Origin: Amorphophallus konjac
Taxonomy: Eukaryota; Streptophyta; Magnoliopsida; Alismatales; Araceae
Length of the DNA: 64,000 nt
Direction of reading: 5' to 3'
Assembly: GCA_022559845.1 (NCBI GenBank)
Contig: CM040125.1
Span: forward strand, 325,693,829 to 325,757,828
The translations under genes were made by a program, and so were the position numbers. This document shows positions 44,926 to 56,033 of the stretch, in pieces; position 1 is the first letter of the stretch; each line of letters opens with the position of its first letter. The notes beneath the pieces were generated by a model. That model saw nothing but the letters and a program-made list of their open reading frames with translations, searched no databases and had not been told where the DNA came from.

Positions 44926-46208
44926 TTGTTAGAGCAAATGGCAAGTTTATATCTCAATATGGAGGAGAAGGGAGAGAAAGTCTTAATTGCCAATCTTAGT
45001 ATTCAATCCAAGTTACTCTTAGAAATTAAAGAGCTACAAGGTGATGACCCATTGATTGTTGAAATTAAAGAGAAATTAGATCAACGATTGGACTTCCTTT
45101 TGGCTAATGATGGCAGGCTACTTTTTTGAGGAAGGACTTGTGTGCCTGATTGTTCTACCATCAAGGGCAAAATCATGGAGGAGGCACATCGATCGAGGTA
45201 TACTATTCATCCTGGTGCTACAAAAATGTACCAAGATCTCAAAAGAACCTTTTGGTGGCCTAACATGACAAGAGAGGTAGTCGAGTTCATGAGCTGATGT
45301 TTGGTCTGCCAACAAGTTAAAGCCGAACATCTCAAACCGACTGGTAAGTTGAAACCTCTCGAAATACCGGAGTGAATAGTGTTGGCATTGATTTTATTGT
45401 TGGATTGCCAAAGACTTGAAGTGGATTTGATGCTATATGGGTGATTGTGGACCGACTAACTAAGTCCGCTCACTTCTTGCCCATCAAGAGCAAATGGACT
45501 GTGGATGTCCTAGATGCACTATATATCAAGGAGGTTGTTAGGCTACATGGTATTCCAACTTCAATTGTTTCGGACAGAGACTCGAGATTCACCTCTCACT
45601 TCTGGAAAGGGTTACAATCGTCCTTGGGTACTAGACTAAACTTTAGCATAGCTTTTCACCCTCAAACAGATGGACAAACCAAGAGGATGAACCAAATTAT
45701 TTAAGATATGTTGAGAGCCTGCATGATGGATTTTGGTGGAAGTTGGCATGAGCAACTGCCTTTGATTGAATTTGCATATAACAATAGCTATCAATCTAGC
45801 ATTCAAATGACACCTTTTGAAGCACTGTATGGTAGGAGTTGTAGATCACCTCTATGTTGGAGTGAGGTTGGAAAGAAAGGATTATTGGGCCCAGATATTA
45901 TTCAAGATACCACTCAAAACATCCAGTTGATCAGGGAAAGGCTGAAAATTGCTCAATCACGACAAAAGAGTTGTGCTGATAACAGGAGAAGAGACTTTGA
46001 ATTCAAAGTGGGAGAGCATGTCTTTTTGAAGGTCTCACCCACACGAGGAATCAAAAGGTTTGGTGTCAAAGGAAAATTGAGTCCAAGATTTATTGGCCCT
46101 TTCGAGATTCTGGAAAGAATCGGGGAAGTGGCATATAAGTTGGCTTTGCCTCCATAATTAGTTGGTGTTCATGATGTATTTCACGTATCCATGCTGAGGA
46201 AATATGTG
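44926..46208 (+). pseudogene. Gypsy integrase (element H), catalytic Glu lost
   Basis: Zinc region HRSRYTIHPGATKMYQDL … [11 protein letters not shown] (about 45187-45320, with a TGA inside). Core: first Asp in IDFIVGLPKT, second in [12 protein letters not shown]. The Glu of the GQ(S/T)ER motif is replaced by Lys (GQTKR; AAG at 45681-45683). The C-terminal domain GKLSPRFIGPFEILERIGEV ends in VFHVSMLRKYV, where copia G begins. There is a frameshift near 45380 and stops at about 45420, 45702 and 46158. The 44926-45129 part is the RNase H-integrase linker. Confidence 0.9.
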
Positions 46209-46210
46209 TA

Positions 46211-47802
46211 TGTAAGGTTTCACACGGCACCTACGGGCTACGCAGCGGATAACAAAAATTCATTTTGCCCGATTCCGGTGTTATGGAAAGCTTAATCTGT
46301 GCTCTAATAGGGGTTTCTAATACCCTAATTACGGGTTGCGCGTTTCACCTTGCGCGGAACGACGCTGTCCGCTAGGCCCGATGCAGAGAAACCGAGCCGC
46401 ACAGCTGTACGGCCTCTAGAGCAGATCCACACGGACCCTTGCGCAGCGACGGTACCTCCCCGGCATAACTTTCCCCGGCTCTAACACCTTCTGGAGAGAG
46501 AGAGAGCAAGGGGGAGAAAGGGGGAGGCTTAACCTCTCCCTTAAGCTTAATGCTTGGTTAGCTTAAGGGAAGGAAAGGAAGAAGCTAAGAGTTCAAATGA
46601 ACTCACGTAGGTGCCATATATATAGAGTTTAGGCTTATTAGAAAAGGGCTCCAAAAGACCGAAACTGTATATATGTCCTATCTCATATTATACATATGTA
46701 TTAAGCTCCATTTACACTCCTTTCCAAAAGGAATTAAATAGAATTAATACATACAATTATATAATAATAAACCGTCACCCAAGAATCCAATGTGTGTGAT
46801 CCTCTAGGCCCATAGTCACTCTAGTTTAAGGCTCATTAACTTCTAATTCCTAATTAGAAGTAAATTAAACATATTATTCGCTTCTACAAGAGCCGAATAA
46901 TAGTTTAATTCATTCCGAACCTTCGATCACGTTGGGTCAAGCAAATCCGCGTGATCCTAGAGGACGCCGGGTTTAAACCAGCCTGTCTGGTACCTGTAAG
47001 TCTATAGTTACCGCATCGATATAATCCCTCGCTCCTTCTATGAGTCTGGTACGATCGAGGGTACGGTATCTGTCAAACCCCATGATGGTGCCATTTGACT
47101 ATGACCTCCTTAAAGTGTATGACGTCCATTCTAAACGAACTCATACGACCCTGGCCAGGGATTTAACGGAGCGTCAATGTCATGACCCATTAACTGTCTG
47201 ATATATACCCGACAGTGAGCGATCCCCTCTTGACCATTGATGATCTTCACACGTATCCTGGAGTGGTTAATGACTCGGCAACTCATGACTTATGGTTAAA
47301 GTCACTTAGCTAAGTAATTAAACCATTCCAGTCCTCGTGTAAGATCCGATCAATGTCTCAGGTCAAAGGACCAACGATGCTACTGTGACCGTTGGATCTT
47401 CAGTTGACATTAGGTATAATCAACCATCTGAAGATCCAATAGCGGATCAGTTCAGTGTACATCCTCCAAGGACATACACCTACACATATGTGTTAGTGCC
47501 CCGCACCAATGACCATGAGACTGGTCACTGACACATCATGTGTACTGGTTTAATAGGTAATCAAAGTCCCCGAGTGATTACCCTCCAACCAGGAACAGTT
47601 TAAGGTATGTGTACATGTAAAGTCAATCTCATGTTCGAGATCCCATCTCGAGCTGACTTTACAACCACATATCCTAGGGACAACGTAAAGTAATACAATC
47701 GCATATTTACGCTCAAACACCACTTTATTAATAATGAACAAGATCGTACAACTATTGGGCCTACCCGACCCGAAATTGGCCTGTAGCACACCAACACTAA
47801 CA
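46211..47802 (-). repeat. 3' LTR of element G (1592 bp)
   Basis: Minus strand TGTTAGTGTTGGTGTGC … GTGTGAAACCTTACA, preceded by the polypurine tract and followed by H sequence. Only one LTR is in the window, so the left border rests on the TGTAAGG terminus and the break in the H integrase. Confidence 0.8.
46615..46626 (-). promoter_or_regulatory. Possible TATA box in G LTR
   Basis: Minus strand CTATATATATGG about 1.18 kb into the LTR. Confidence 0.5.
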
Positions 47803-47812
47803 ATCTCCCACT
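47803..47812 (-). other. Polypurine tract (element G)
   Basis: Minus strand AGTGGGAGAT directly before the LTR start TGTTAG; a standard copia arrangement. Confidence 0.85.
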
Positions 47813-47816
47813 TGAA

Positions 47817-48228
47817 CTACAGCCAATTGCCCACAACTTTGAGGCCCATCTCATCCCAATGACGCTCAAATATTGTCTGTGTCAAAGGCTTAGTTAGTGG
47901 ATCTGCTATGTTGTCTTCTAACGGTACACGCTCTACCATCACATCTCCACGATCAACAATCTCCCGAATAAGGTGAAAGCGCCTGAGAATATGCTTTGAC
48001 CTTTGGTGAGATCTCGGTTCCTTCGCCTGGGCGATGGCCCCATTATTATCATAAAATAATGGGATGGGAGCTGTTATCTCGGGAACTACGCCAAGTTCCA
48101 AGATGAATTTCTTCATCCAGACGGCTTCTCCAACTGACTTCCCCTCCATTCAACATGAATATAAATTCAGACATGGATTTACAGTTATCTGGATCTGACT
48201 GGAAACTAGAATCTGTGTAAGCTTTAAG
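47817..48228 (-). pseudogene. Copia RNase H, C-terminal part (element G)
   Basis: Begins after a TAG with KAYTDSSFQSD (first catalytic Asp). It then shows an apparent deletion where the W(R/K)SSKQ…TEAEY segment is expected. It continues in another frame with FYDNNGAIAQAKEPRSHQRS, then KHILRRFHLIREIV and NIADPLTKPL. The stop is 15 bp before the LTR. The missing middle holds the Glu, so it is inactive. Confidence 0.87.
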
Positions 48229-50090
48229 CTATAGGTCATCTCCTCCATAAAGCAGAAAAAGATCCTTAACCCTTCGCAGGTACTTAAGGATGCCCTTTAC
48301 TGCCTTCCAGTACTCTTCGCCTGGATTTGCCTGATATCTACTGACAATGCTTAAAGCATTGGCAACATCAGGCCGTGTACATAGCATTGCATATATGATT
48401 GACCCTATTGCCGAAGCATAGGGTACCTTATTCATGTGTGCCACCTCCTCAGAAGTTTTAGGACTCATCGGAATGAGACCTCTCTTGGAATTTTTCATTC
48501 TAAACCTTTTGAGGATAGTGTCTATGTACATGGATTGGTATAATCCTAGCATCTTTTTAGATCTATCTCGATAGATCCTTATGCCCAGCACATAGGATGC
48601 TTCTCCCAAATCCTTCATGGAGAAAGTCTTGGACAACCAAGACTTAGTTGATGTCAACATCTCGACATCATTCCCAATGAGTAAGATGTCATCAACATAA
48701 AGGACCAAGAAGGTCACTGAGCTCCCACTGACCTTCTTGTTAACACAGGGTTCATCTTCATTCCGAATGAAGTTGAAAGATTTGACAGCCTCGTCAAATC
48801 TTAAGTTCCAGCTTCTAGATGCCTGCTTTAATCCATAAATGGACCTTTGAAGTTTGCATACCTTATTAGGATGTGGCTTGGAGGTGAATCCCTCAGGCTG
48901 TACCATGTACACCTCTTCTGACAGGTTTCCATTAAGAAAAGCTGTCTTCACATCCATTTGCCAGATCTCATAATCCAGGTATGCAGCAATGGCAAGGAGG
49001 ATTATGATTGACTTAACCATGGCTACCGGTGAAAACGTCTCGTCATAGTCAATGTCTTGCCTTTGACGATATCCTTTCACTACTAGTCTAGCCTTGTATG
49101 TGTCAACCTGTCCATCTGCACCGATTTTCCTTTTGAAAATCCATTTGCAGTCGATAGGGACCTTCCCTTCGGGTACATCAACTAAGTTCCAAACTTTGTT
49201 GGTGTACATGGACTGGATCTCTGAATCAATTGCCTCTTGCCATTTCTCGGAGTCTACACTACGGATAGCCTCCTGGTACGACTGAGGATCATCATCCTCA
49301 TCGATACATACCTTAGATGACCCCTCTGAGACATGTCCAACATATCTCTCAGGTTCTCTCGGTAGTCTACCAGATCTCCGTAGTGTCAGTGTTTCACCTT
49401 GAATAGGATCAACCGATACAGTCTCATCTAATGAGTGTGTGTCTATGGGTTGTGGTTCTTGGACCTCGTCCAATTCTATCTGGCTCCCACTATTTTTCTG
49501 GAGTAGATATTCTCTTTCCAAAAATACAGCTCTCTTGGCCACTAAGACCCTTTGCTCAGAAGGGTGATAGAAATAATATCCAAACGTCTCCTTTGGATAT
49601 CCCACAAACCTACACTTATCGGTTCTCGACTCAAGCTTATCACTATCGTTCTTCTTTACATGGGCAGGACACCCCCAAATTTTAATGTGATTAAAATTTG
49701 GTTTCCTGCCCTTCCATATCTCATATGGTATAGAAGGAACTGATTTACTTGAGATCCTATTCAATAAATAAGCCGCAGTCTCTAACGCATAGCCCCAAAG
49801 AGACAAGGGTAGTCCTGACATAGACATCATGGATCGGACCATGTCTAACAAGGTCCTGTTTCTCCTTTCGGATACACCATTATGTTGTGGAGTATACGGT
49901 GGAGTCCACTGAGAAACTATTCCATAGTCTTTAAGATAAGAAGTGAATTCATGACTTAAGTATTCACCCCCTCGATCCGATCGAAGAACCTTAATACTTT
50001 TGCCAGTCTCTTTCTCTACTTCATTCTTGTATTCCTTAAACTTCTCAAAGGCTTGTGACTTATGTCTCATTAAATACACATAGCCATATC
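48229..50090 (-). pseudogene. Copia integrase core/C-terminus and RT (element G)
   Basis: One long open frame. From the F border: KVLRSDRGGEYLSHEF (second catalytic Asp), QHNGVSERRNRTLLDMVRSM (Glu), YEIWKGRKPNFNHIKIWGCP, KCRFVGYPKETFGYYFY. Then RT: VDVPEGKVPIDCKWIFKRK, DYDETFSPVAMVKS, QMDVKTAFLNGNL, IYGLKQASRSWNLRF, the catalytic YVDDILLIGND (about 48683-48715) and RPDVANALSIVSRYQ. The apparent extra start at 50190 is F LTR sequence read through. The first integrase segment is on the other side of F (60439-60723). Confidence 0.9.
50086..50090. repeat. Target-site duplication of F, left copy
   Basis: ATATC, identical to 60439-60443. Confidence 0.94.
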
Positions 50091-52256
50091 TGATAAGTAC
50101 AATATGAAGTGATCTAGAAGGGGAGGGGATGAATAGATCACTATTTTTCGTAGAATTAAAAAATACTGCAGAGTATATCGCTAAACGCAAATAACCTCGA
50201 GCTCCGACTATCGAAAATGATGCAATGCAGTTAATAGCTCAAGCAAATAGAAGGCATACCACAATATTACCACAATCGATCACACAAGGACTCAGAGGAT
50301 TTTAAGGTGGTTCGGTCCTTCAGACCTACATCCACCCCACACTCAAACCGAGTGTGGCTTCACTAAAGGCTGGGCAACACAGCTTGCCAAACAACTACTG
50401 ATACACAGCTTCCCAGGAGAACAACCTCTCCTCTTCCTCCTACCAGGAGGGAACCTCTAGCGACCAGCAGTCACTAGAACCCAGAGACTCTCGTCTCTCT
50501 TCCTCTTTACCAAGAGGGAACCCCACTAGTAGCAGCCCTGCTACTAGTGAACCAGAGGTCGAAGACCCCTCTTCCCCCCAACCCGGAGGGAACCTACAAG
50601 CAGCCCACCTGCTGCTTGCAGACTGGAGATTGACTCTCCCTTCTCCTGATCTTACAGGAGGACCCCGACCTCAGTCCAGAGGATCGGAAACACAAACAAG
50701 AACAGTTGAAGAAAGGTAAGAACAATAAACGAAAAATACGATCGAAGGAAATCAAATGCCAAAAAATGGAAACAATGTAGCTCAGTACAGAGCAATAGAC
50801 TTCGGATTTGATCCGCAAGTCAGAACAATTCTTATGATCACTCTTCTGCTCTCTCTCTTTTTCTCTCTGCTATTCTTTCTTCTTTCTTTTCTTTTCCTGG
50901 ATCGAAGGGCTCTCTATTTTCTTGCTTTTTCTTCTATGCCACTCTTCTTCGATCATCTTCATCTGAGGACGAAGGATTCTATTTATAGCAGTAACAGCAG
51001 GTGGATAGGGCACAGAACGCGTGTGCCTCCCACGCTCTATCCAGAATATTCCTGCCACGTGCCTTTATCAGATTGGTTCCTCTTGTCTCGGATCACGTGC
51101 AGCCCAGGAGTGTGGAATGTTCTTCCTCGGACCTGTAATGAGATTAAATCCATTAATACGCTACATGGCCACAAAGACCAAACCTGCATGAGGTATATAG
51201 TAACAACACGACGTGACTATTACTCGAAATGACACAAGAACGACACGAGATACTCTGTAACAGGTCAGACACACAGAAGGAAATGACACGAGGTGAGGTT
51301 ATAAGCCAAAAGAGACACGAGGTCACGAAAGCAAAAACAACACGAGGACAACACGGGCTATCAACAGAAACCGACACGAAGTGGTTGCAAACATTCAAGA
51401 CACGAGGTCTACGGAAGGCAACACGATGTGTGGTCAAGGTGAAAATGACACGAAGTCTAAAGCGAGAGACCAACACGAAGACAGAATATAAAGAGACGAC
51501 TCGAAGTGAAAACAACACGAAGTGAAGTTGACACGAAGTGAAGAACAACGACACGAAGTATAGTGGTGACAAAAACACACACTACACAGAAAACGACACG
51601 AAGTATAGTAAGAACAGCACGAGATGAAAACAACACGGGGTGACCACAACTCAAAGATGAAAAGTAGAAACCGACACGAAGACAGATTAACACGAAGACG
51701 TAAACACAACACGAAAACATGGACAACATTAACCGTCATGAAGTGTGGTTACTAAGTAGGAACGACACGAGGTCTACAGAAAAAAAAAAACTACTCGAAG
51801 TTCATCAGAACTTTTAGAGCAGCTTCAGGAACACGACACGAAGACATGAGAAGAGAAAATAACACGAAGTGAAACGAACACTTGAACTTAGACTGACTTA
51901 GAGACTCAGCGAAAATAGACTCGAAGACAGGAATACAAACGGATGACATGAGCTAAGGATGACACGGAAACAACACAGTAATCAAAGACTGCACGAGGTG
52001 AAAAACAACACTCAATCAGACGACAACATGGCTAACTCGACACGAGGTAAAAATGCGAAGTAAGAATGACATGAGGTTTAAGAAAAACAGCACGAAGACC
52101 GAACTTGTACGAACACACGAAGTGTTACCTCTTAGCAGCTTTTTCATATAAAACCATGGATAACTCAAGTGCAAGATATCTGATCAAAAATATCAATAAC
52201 AATTAACATAGTGTTGCTCATCATCAAAACACTTAGGGAAGACACAAAATCCAACA
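50091..52256 (-). repeat. 3' LTR of element F (2166 bp)
   Basis: Minus strand TGTTGGATTTTGTGTC … TACTTATCA. It pairs with 58273-60438 and has the same length. TATAAAT at 50981-50987 (minus) divides it into a U3 of about 1.27 kb with the ACACGAAG array and a shorter R/U5. Long minus-strand open frames such as 51153-51578 are translations of the array. Confidence 0.95.
51190..52130. repeat. Array of ACACGAAG / ACACGAGG motifs in F U3
   Basis: About three dozen copies of (G)ACACGA(A/G)G, often CGACACGAAGT, plus decayed forms (ACTCGAAG, ACATGAGG), at irregular 10-40 bp spacing. All have the same orientation. The same array is at about 59395-60310 in the 5' LTR. It lies wholly upstream of the TATA box. 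Confidence 0.9.
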
Positions 52257-53647
52257 ATCTCCCCCTTTTTGATGATGGCAACACTATATTAAGTATAAGA
52301 GATAAGTTCAAAAGAGATCATTTCAAGAGATTTAATGCAGACAAATTAAAGCAGACTTTCAACGCACTAGCTTCCTTGCTTCCTCTGATGACACTAGAAC
52401 ACTCCCCCTGAACACAGCAACAGATTACCTCAGACTTGATAACTAACTCCCCCTCAACACAATGGCATGCAACAAAAACTCTGAAACCGAAACCACACAA
52501 TTCACTCCCCCTTTGACATCATCAAAAACTAGGGGCAAATCTGAAGATACAGAGAAAGGAAAATTGCTGACTATAGAGAGAAAACAGGACAGACTAAGGC
52601 AGATAAATGGAGGTTATTGAGATGTTTAGTCAATTAAGAAAGCCATTAATTTTATGTGAGGATTTTTGAAGATCAGTTAGTCAGACTGTGCAAAAACTGT
52701 GAATAAGGATTCGCTCCATACACAGAACCAGATTCTAAGCAAGTGAGTTACAAGATACCAGTTTGATCAAAGTAAGTCTTTACTGAGAGAGTATAAAGTA
52801 AGACAGTCTGAAGACAAAGACCTGTGGTATTGAGAACAAACAAATCAAGAGCTATACTTCAAGTGAGCAGGATCTTTAAAGATAGTCAAGATCAAAGGTA
52901 AGTCTGTCAAGTACACCTTTGACATTAGGGAGACACCTTGTTTAGAGGCATGAAACCCCAGTTACTCGGTGGCAGGACCACATTACCCCTTCTGACAAGA
53001 AGACAGAGATAGTATTCTAACTGGTGTTGACATTAAGGGGACACCTTTATCAGAGGCCAGACACCCCAGTTACTAACCAGATATGTACCATAGCTCTGTA
53101 TGATCAAGACAATTAATAAGAAACCAGATAAGTACTGCCATCTCATGACATGGGATGTTTTTTCACTTCATTGATGAAAATCCCAGTTTCTCAATGAGCA
53201 GTTAACAAGGTTGACAACAATTTTATGAAATTTTTTATTTTTAGTAACCAGCTCTTAAAACCTTGTTAATTAAGCTTGAGTCCGTTTGAGAACAATACAC
53301 CAGATCCAAGGTGATTCAGACTAGAGCACAAAATACCTTATTTCGGACTCAACATTGACTAAGTAGGTATGCTGTACTGGCTAGATCAGAAAACAGTTAC
53401 CATGTAGGAAGATAATCTTTGAATACAGATTTTGATCTCAGTGGGACTAACAGCTGAAATTCCAACAAGAAATTAGATGAACAGTCTTAAAGGATAAAGC
53501 ATCCAACACTTTCTTTTATACACATAATCAACCTGATTCTCTTTTGATGTCAGCAAGATGTCATTCGGAGTATGTTCAAATTAGGCCAAAGACCAAAGCA
53601 CATATTATAAATCTAGCTCCCCCTGAGACCTTGACCCCAACACAGAC
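52257..53647 (-). other. Post-pol region of F with repeated polypurine motifs
   Basis: No coding frame. The minus strand has AGGGGGAG at 52259-52266 (the LTR-proximal polypurine tract), 52402-52409, 52447-52454, 52505-52512 and 53617-53624. Multiple copies of this motif between pol and the 3' LTR are typical of Sireviruses. I see no RNase H or envelope-like sequence. Confidence 0.8.
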
Positions 53648-56026
53648 TTAACCAAGACAACCCAGAGTATACTTGGTCATTCCAAACCTTTTCAGCATCT
53701 CCAGAGTATACTTGGTTTGATTTATGAAACAACCATACTCCATTTGTTTGACCTGCAGTCCAAGAAAATATTTTAGTTCGCCAACTAGACTCATTTCAAA
53801 TTCTTGGGACATAGACTTAGAAAAATCTTTACATAATTTTGAATTGTTAGATCCGAAAATGATATCATCAACATATACCTGGACCACAATTAACTCCTTT
53901 CCGAGACTTTTGGTGAATAGGGTTTGGTCAACCTTACCTCGAGTGTAGCCCTTGCTCACAAGGAACTCAGAAAGTCTCTCATACCAGGCTCGGGGAGCCT
54001 GCTTCAATCCATAGAGGGATTTATTCAACCTAAAAACCATGTTAGGCTGAACAGAGAAATTAAACCCAGGAGGTTGTTCAACATATACTTCTTCCTTCAA
54101 TAACCCATTTAAAAATGCGCTTTTGACATCCATTTGCTGTAGCCGAATGTTTCTAGAGCATGCAAATGCAAACAGAATTCTTATAGCTTCCATCCTAGCT
54201 ACTGGTGCATAGGATTCATCAAAATCCACACCAAATTCCTGACTGTAGCCTTGAGCTACAAGTCTTGCTTTGTTTCTAGAGATAGCACCATTTTCATCAA
54301 TCTTATTTTTGAAAACCCATTTAGTGTCAATGACATGAGTGTTTTCAGGTCTAGGAACTAGTTTCCATACATTATTTTTCTCAAATTGATTTAATTCCTC
54401 ACCCATGGAGGATACCCAAGAATCATGCTTTAAAGCCTCTTCCACAGTCTTGGGTTCAACCTGAGATGTCAAAGCAGCTAAGTCATGTTCTTGGACAGTT
54501 CTAAAATGAGACCTTGTCCTAGTGGGATCATGCAAATTACCTATGACATTTTCACTAGGATGATCTTTGTGAAATATTACCTCACCTGAGGGTTCACCTA
54601 CCTCAGTTGCTCCTTCTTGTTGTAAGTTTTCTGGTTGAGCAGTTTGCTGCATCTCTTCTTCTTCAATTTTCTCCAAGAAATCTCCCTCATCAGGTGACTC
54701 CCTGTCATCATTTATCTTTTTGTCAGATAGAACATTCTCATCAAACACTACATGAGGTGTTTCTTCAACAGTTTGCTCATCTTTATTGAAGACTCTGTAA
54801 GCCCTAGAGGTTTCTGAATATCCGAGAAAAATTCCAAGAGAGCTTCTTGCTTCAAACTTATCCAAACCATTCTTACCATTATTGTGGATGAAACATTTGG
54901 AACCAAAGATTTTAAAGTAAGAAATGTTTGGCAGCTTACCCTTGAGGAGTTCATAAGGAGTTTTCTTATGAGTAGGTCTTACCAAGGCTCGATTTAAAAT
55001 GTAGCATGCTGTATTTGCAGCTTCTGCTCAAAATCTCCTTGGAAGTCCACTCTCAATCAGCATAGTCCTGGCCATTTCAATTATTGACCTGTTTCTTCTC
55101 TCAACAATTCCATTCTGCTCCGGTGTCCTAGGAGAAGAAAATCTGTGAGTCACTCCCTCTCTTGATCAAAATTCAGAGAATGAAGAGTTTTCAAACTCTC
55201 CTCCATGGTCAGACTGAATTGTAATGATATTATGTTCACCTTGCAGTTTGATTTTATTAAAAAGTTCTTCAAAGTGAACAAAAGTATCATTTTTATTTGC
55301 TAAACAGAACAACCAAGAAAATCTAGTGAAGTCATCAACTATGACTAGACCATATCTCTTACCTGACAGGCTTTGTATTCGAGTAGGACCAAAGAGATCC
55401 ATGTGCAAGTGCTGTAGTGGTTTAGATGAGAGACCTTCAGTTCTCAACTTAAAAACTGCACGAGTCTGTTTACCTTGAGCACAAGCATCACAGAGCTTGG
55501 ACCCTAACTGGAATTTTATTTTGGGCAAATCTCTGACTAGGTTATAATTAGACAGTTTATTCAAAGTAGACACACTAGCGTGGCCTAGACGCCTATGCCA
55601 GTCAAAAGCAACCTGTTCAGAATTAGCAGACAGACACAAGTTTGTTTCAGAATTATCATCTAGATCAACGATGTACACATTATTTACTCTATGACCTTTG
55701 AACATGATGTTATCAGAGTTCAGCTCAAAAACAGTGCACGAGTTGTGGTCAAAGAGTACCTTGTGTCCTTTGTCACAAAGTTGACTTATACTTACCAAGT
55801 TGTGCTGAAGTCCTTCTACAAGATACACATCTTCAATGGAGTTAGTGGAGGACTTACCAATCGTACCAATTCCAATTATTCTACCTCTGTTTTTTCCTCC
55901 GAATTTGACCAAGCCCCCAGACTTCATTTTTAGTTTGCTGAATTTGGACCGGTCTCCTGTCATGTGCCTGCTACAGCCGCTGTCAAGATACCACTTGTTA
56001 TGCTCAGCTGCCAGGCTGACCTGCAA
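53648..56026 (-). pseudogene. Copia pol: protease, integrase, RT without RNase H (element F)
   Basis: One frame with two TGA stops (about 55163 and 55028; the second replaces a conserved Trp). Protease KWYLDSGCSRHMTGDRS with DSG. Integrase zinc region FDWHRRLGHASVSTLN … KLCDACAQGKQTR, first Asp in HMDLFGPTRI, second in IQSDHGGEFEN, Glu in the VERRNRS segment. RT from [20 protein letters not shown] to catalytic [11 protein letters not shown] (about 53860-53890). The frame ends at 53648 just after the RT palm/thumb. There, ACCAAGTATACTCTGG occurs twice, 39 bp apart (53662-53677 and 53701-53716 on the plus strand). RNase H is missing. Confidence 0.92.
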
Positions 56027-56033
56027 AAAAAAT

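Larger units (their letters stand above)
40951..46210 (+). mobile_element. Element H: old Ty3/gypsy element, outermost layer
   Basis: Plus-strand gypsy element with the right part of its 5' LTR (to 41832), primer site, gag, protease, RT, RNase H and integrase, then cut by copia G at 46211. Copia E sits in its 5' LTR. Both of its outer ends are outside the window. Dozens of stops, many of the CGA-to-TGA or TGG-to-TGA kind, make it the most decayed element here, as expected for the oldest layer. Same family as A. Confidence 0.87.

Noticed and set aside
50756..51232. 158-codon plus-strand frame, repeated at 58937-59413
   Set aside because: It is LTR sequence antisense to element F, spanning its TATA region; no recognisable domain.
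51153..51578. Minus-strand 141-codon open frame and overlapping ones (51434-51739, 59334-59759, 59615-59920)
   Set aside because: They are translations of the ACACGAAG array in the F LTRs, present in both copies, with low-complexity Ser/Cys/Phe-rich composition and no domain.
52257..53647. Envelope-like gene after pol of F, as in some Sireviruses
   Set aside because: No open frame of useful length on the minus strand and no transmembrane-like stretch.
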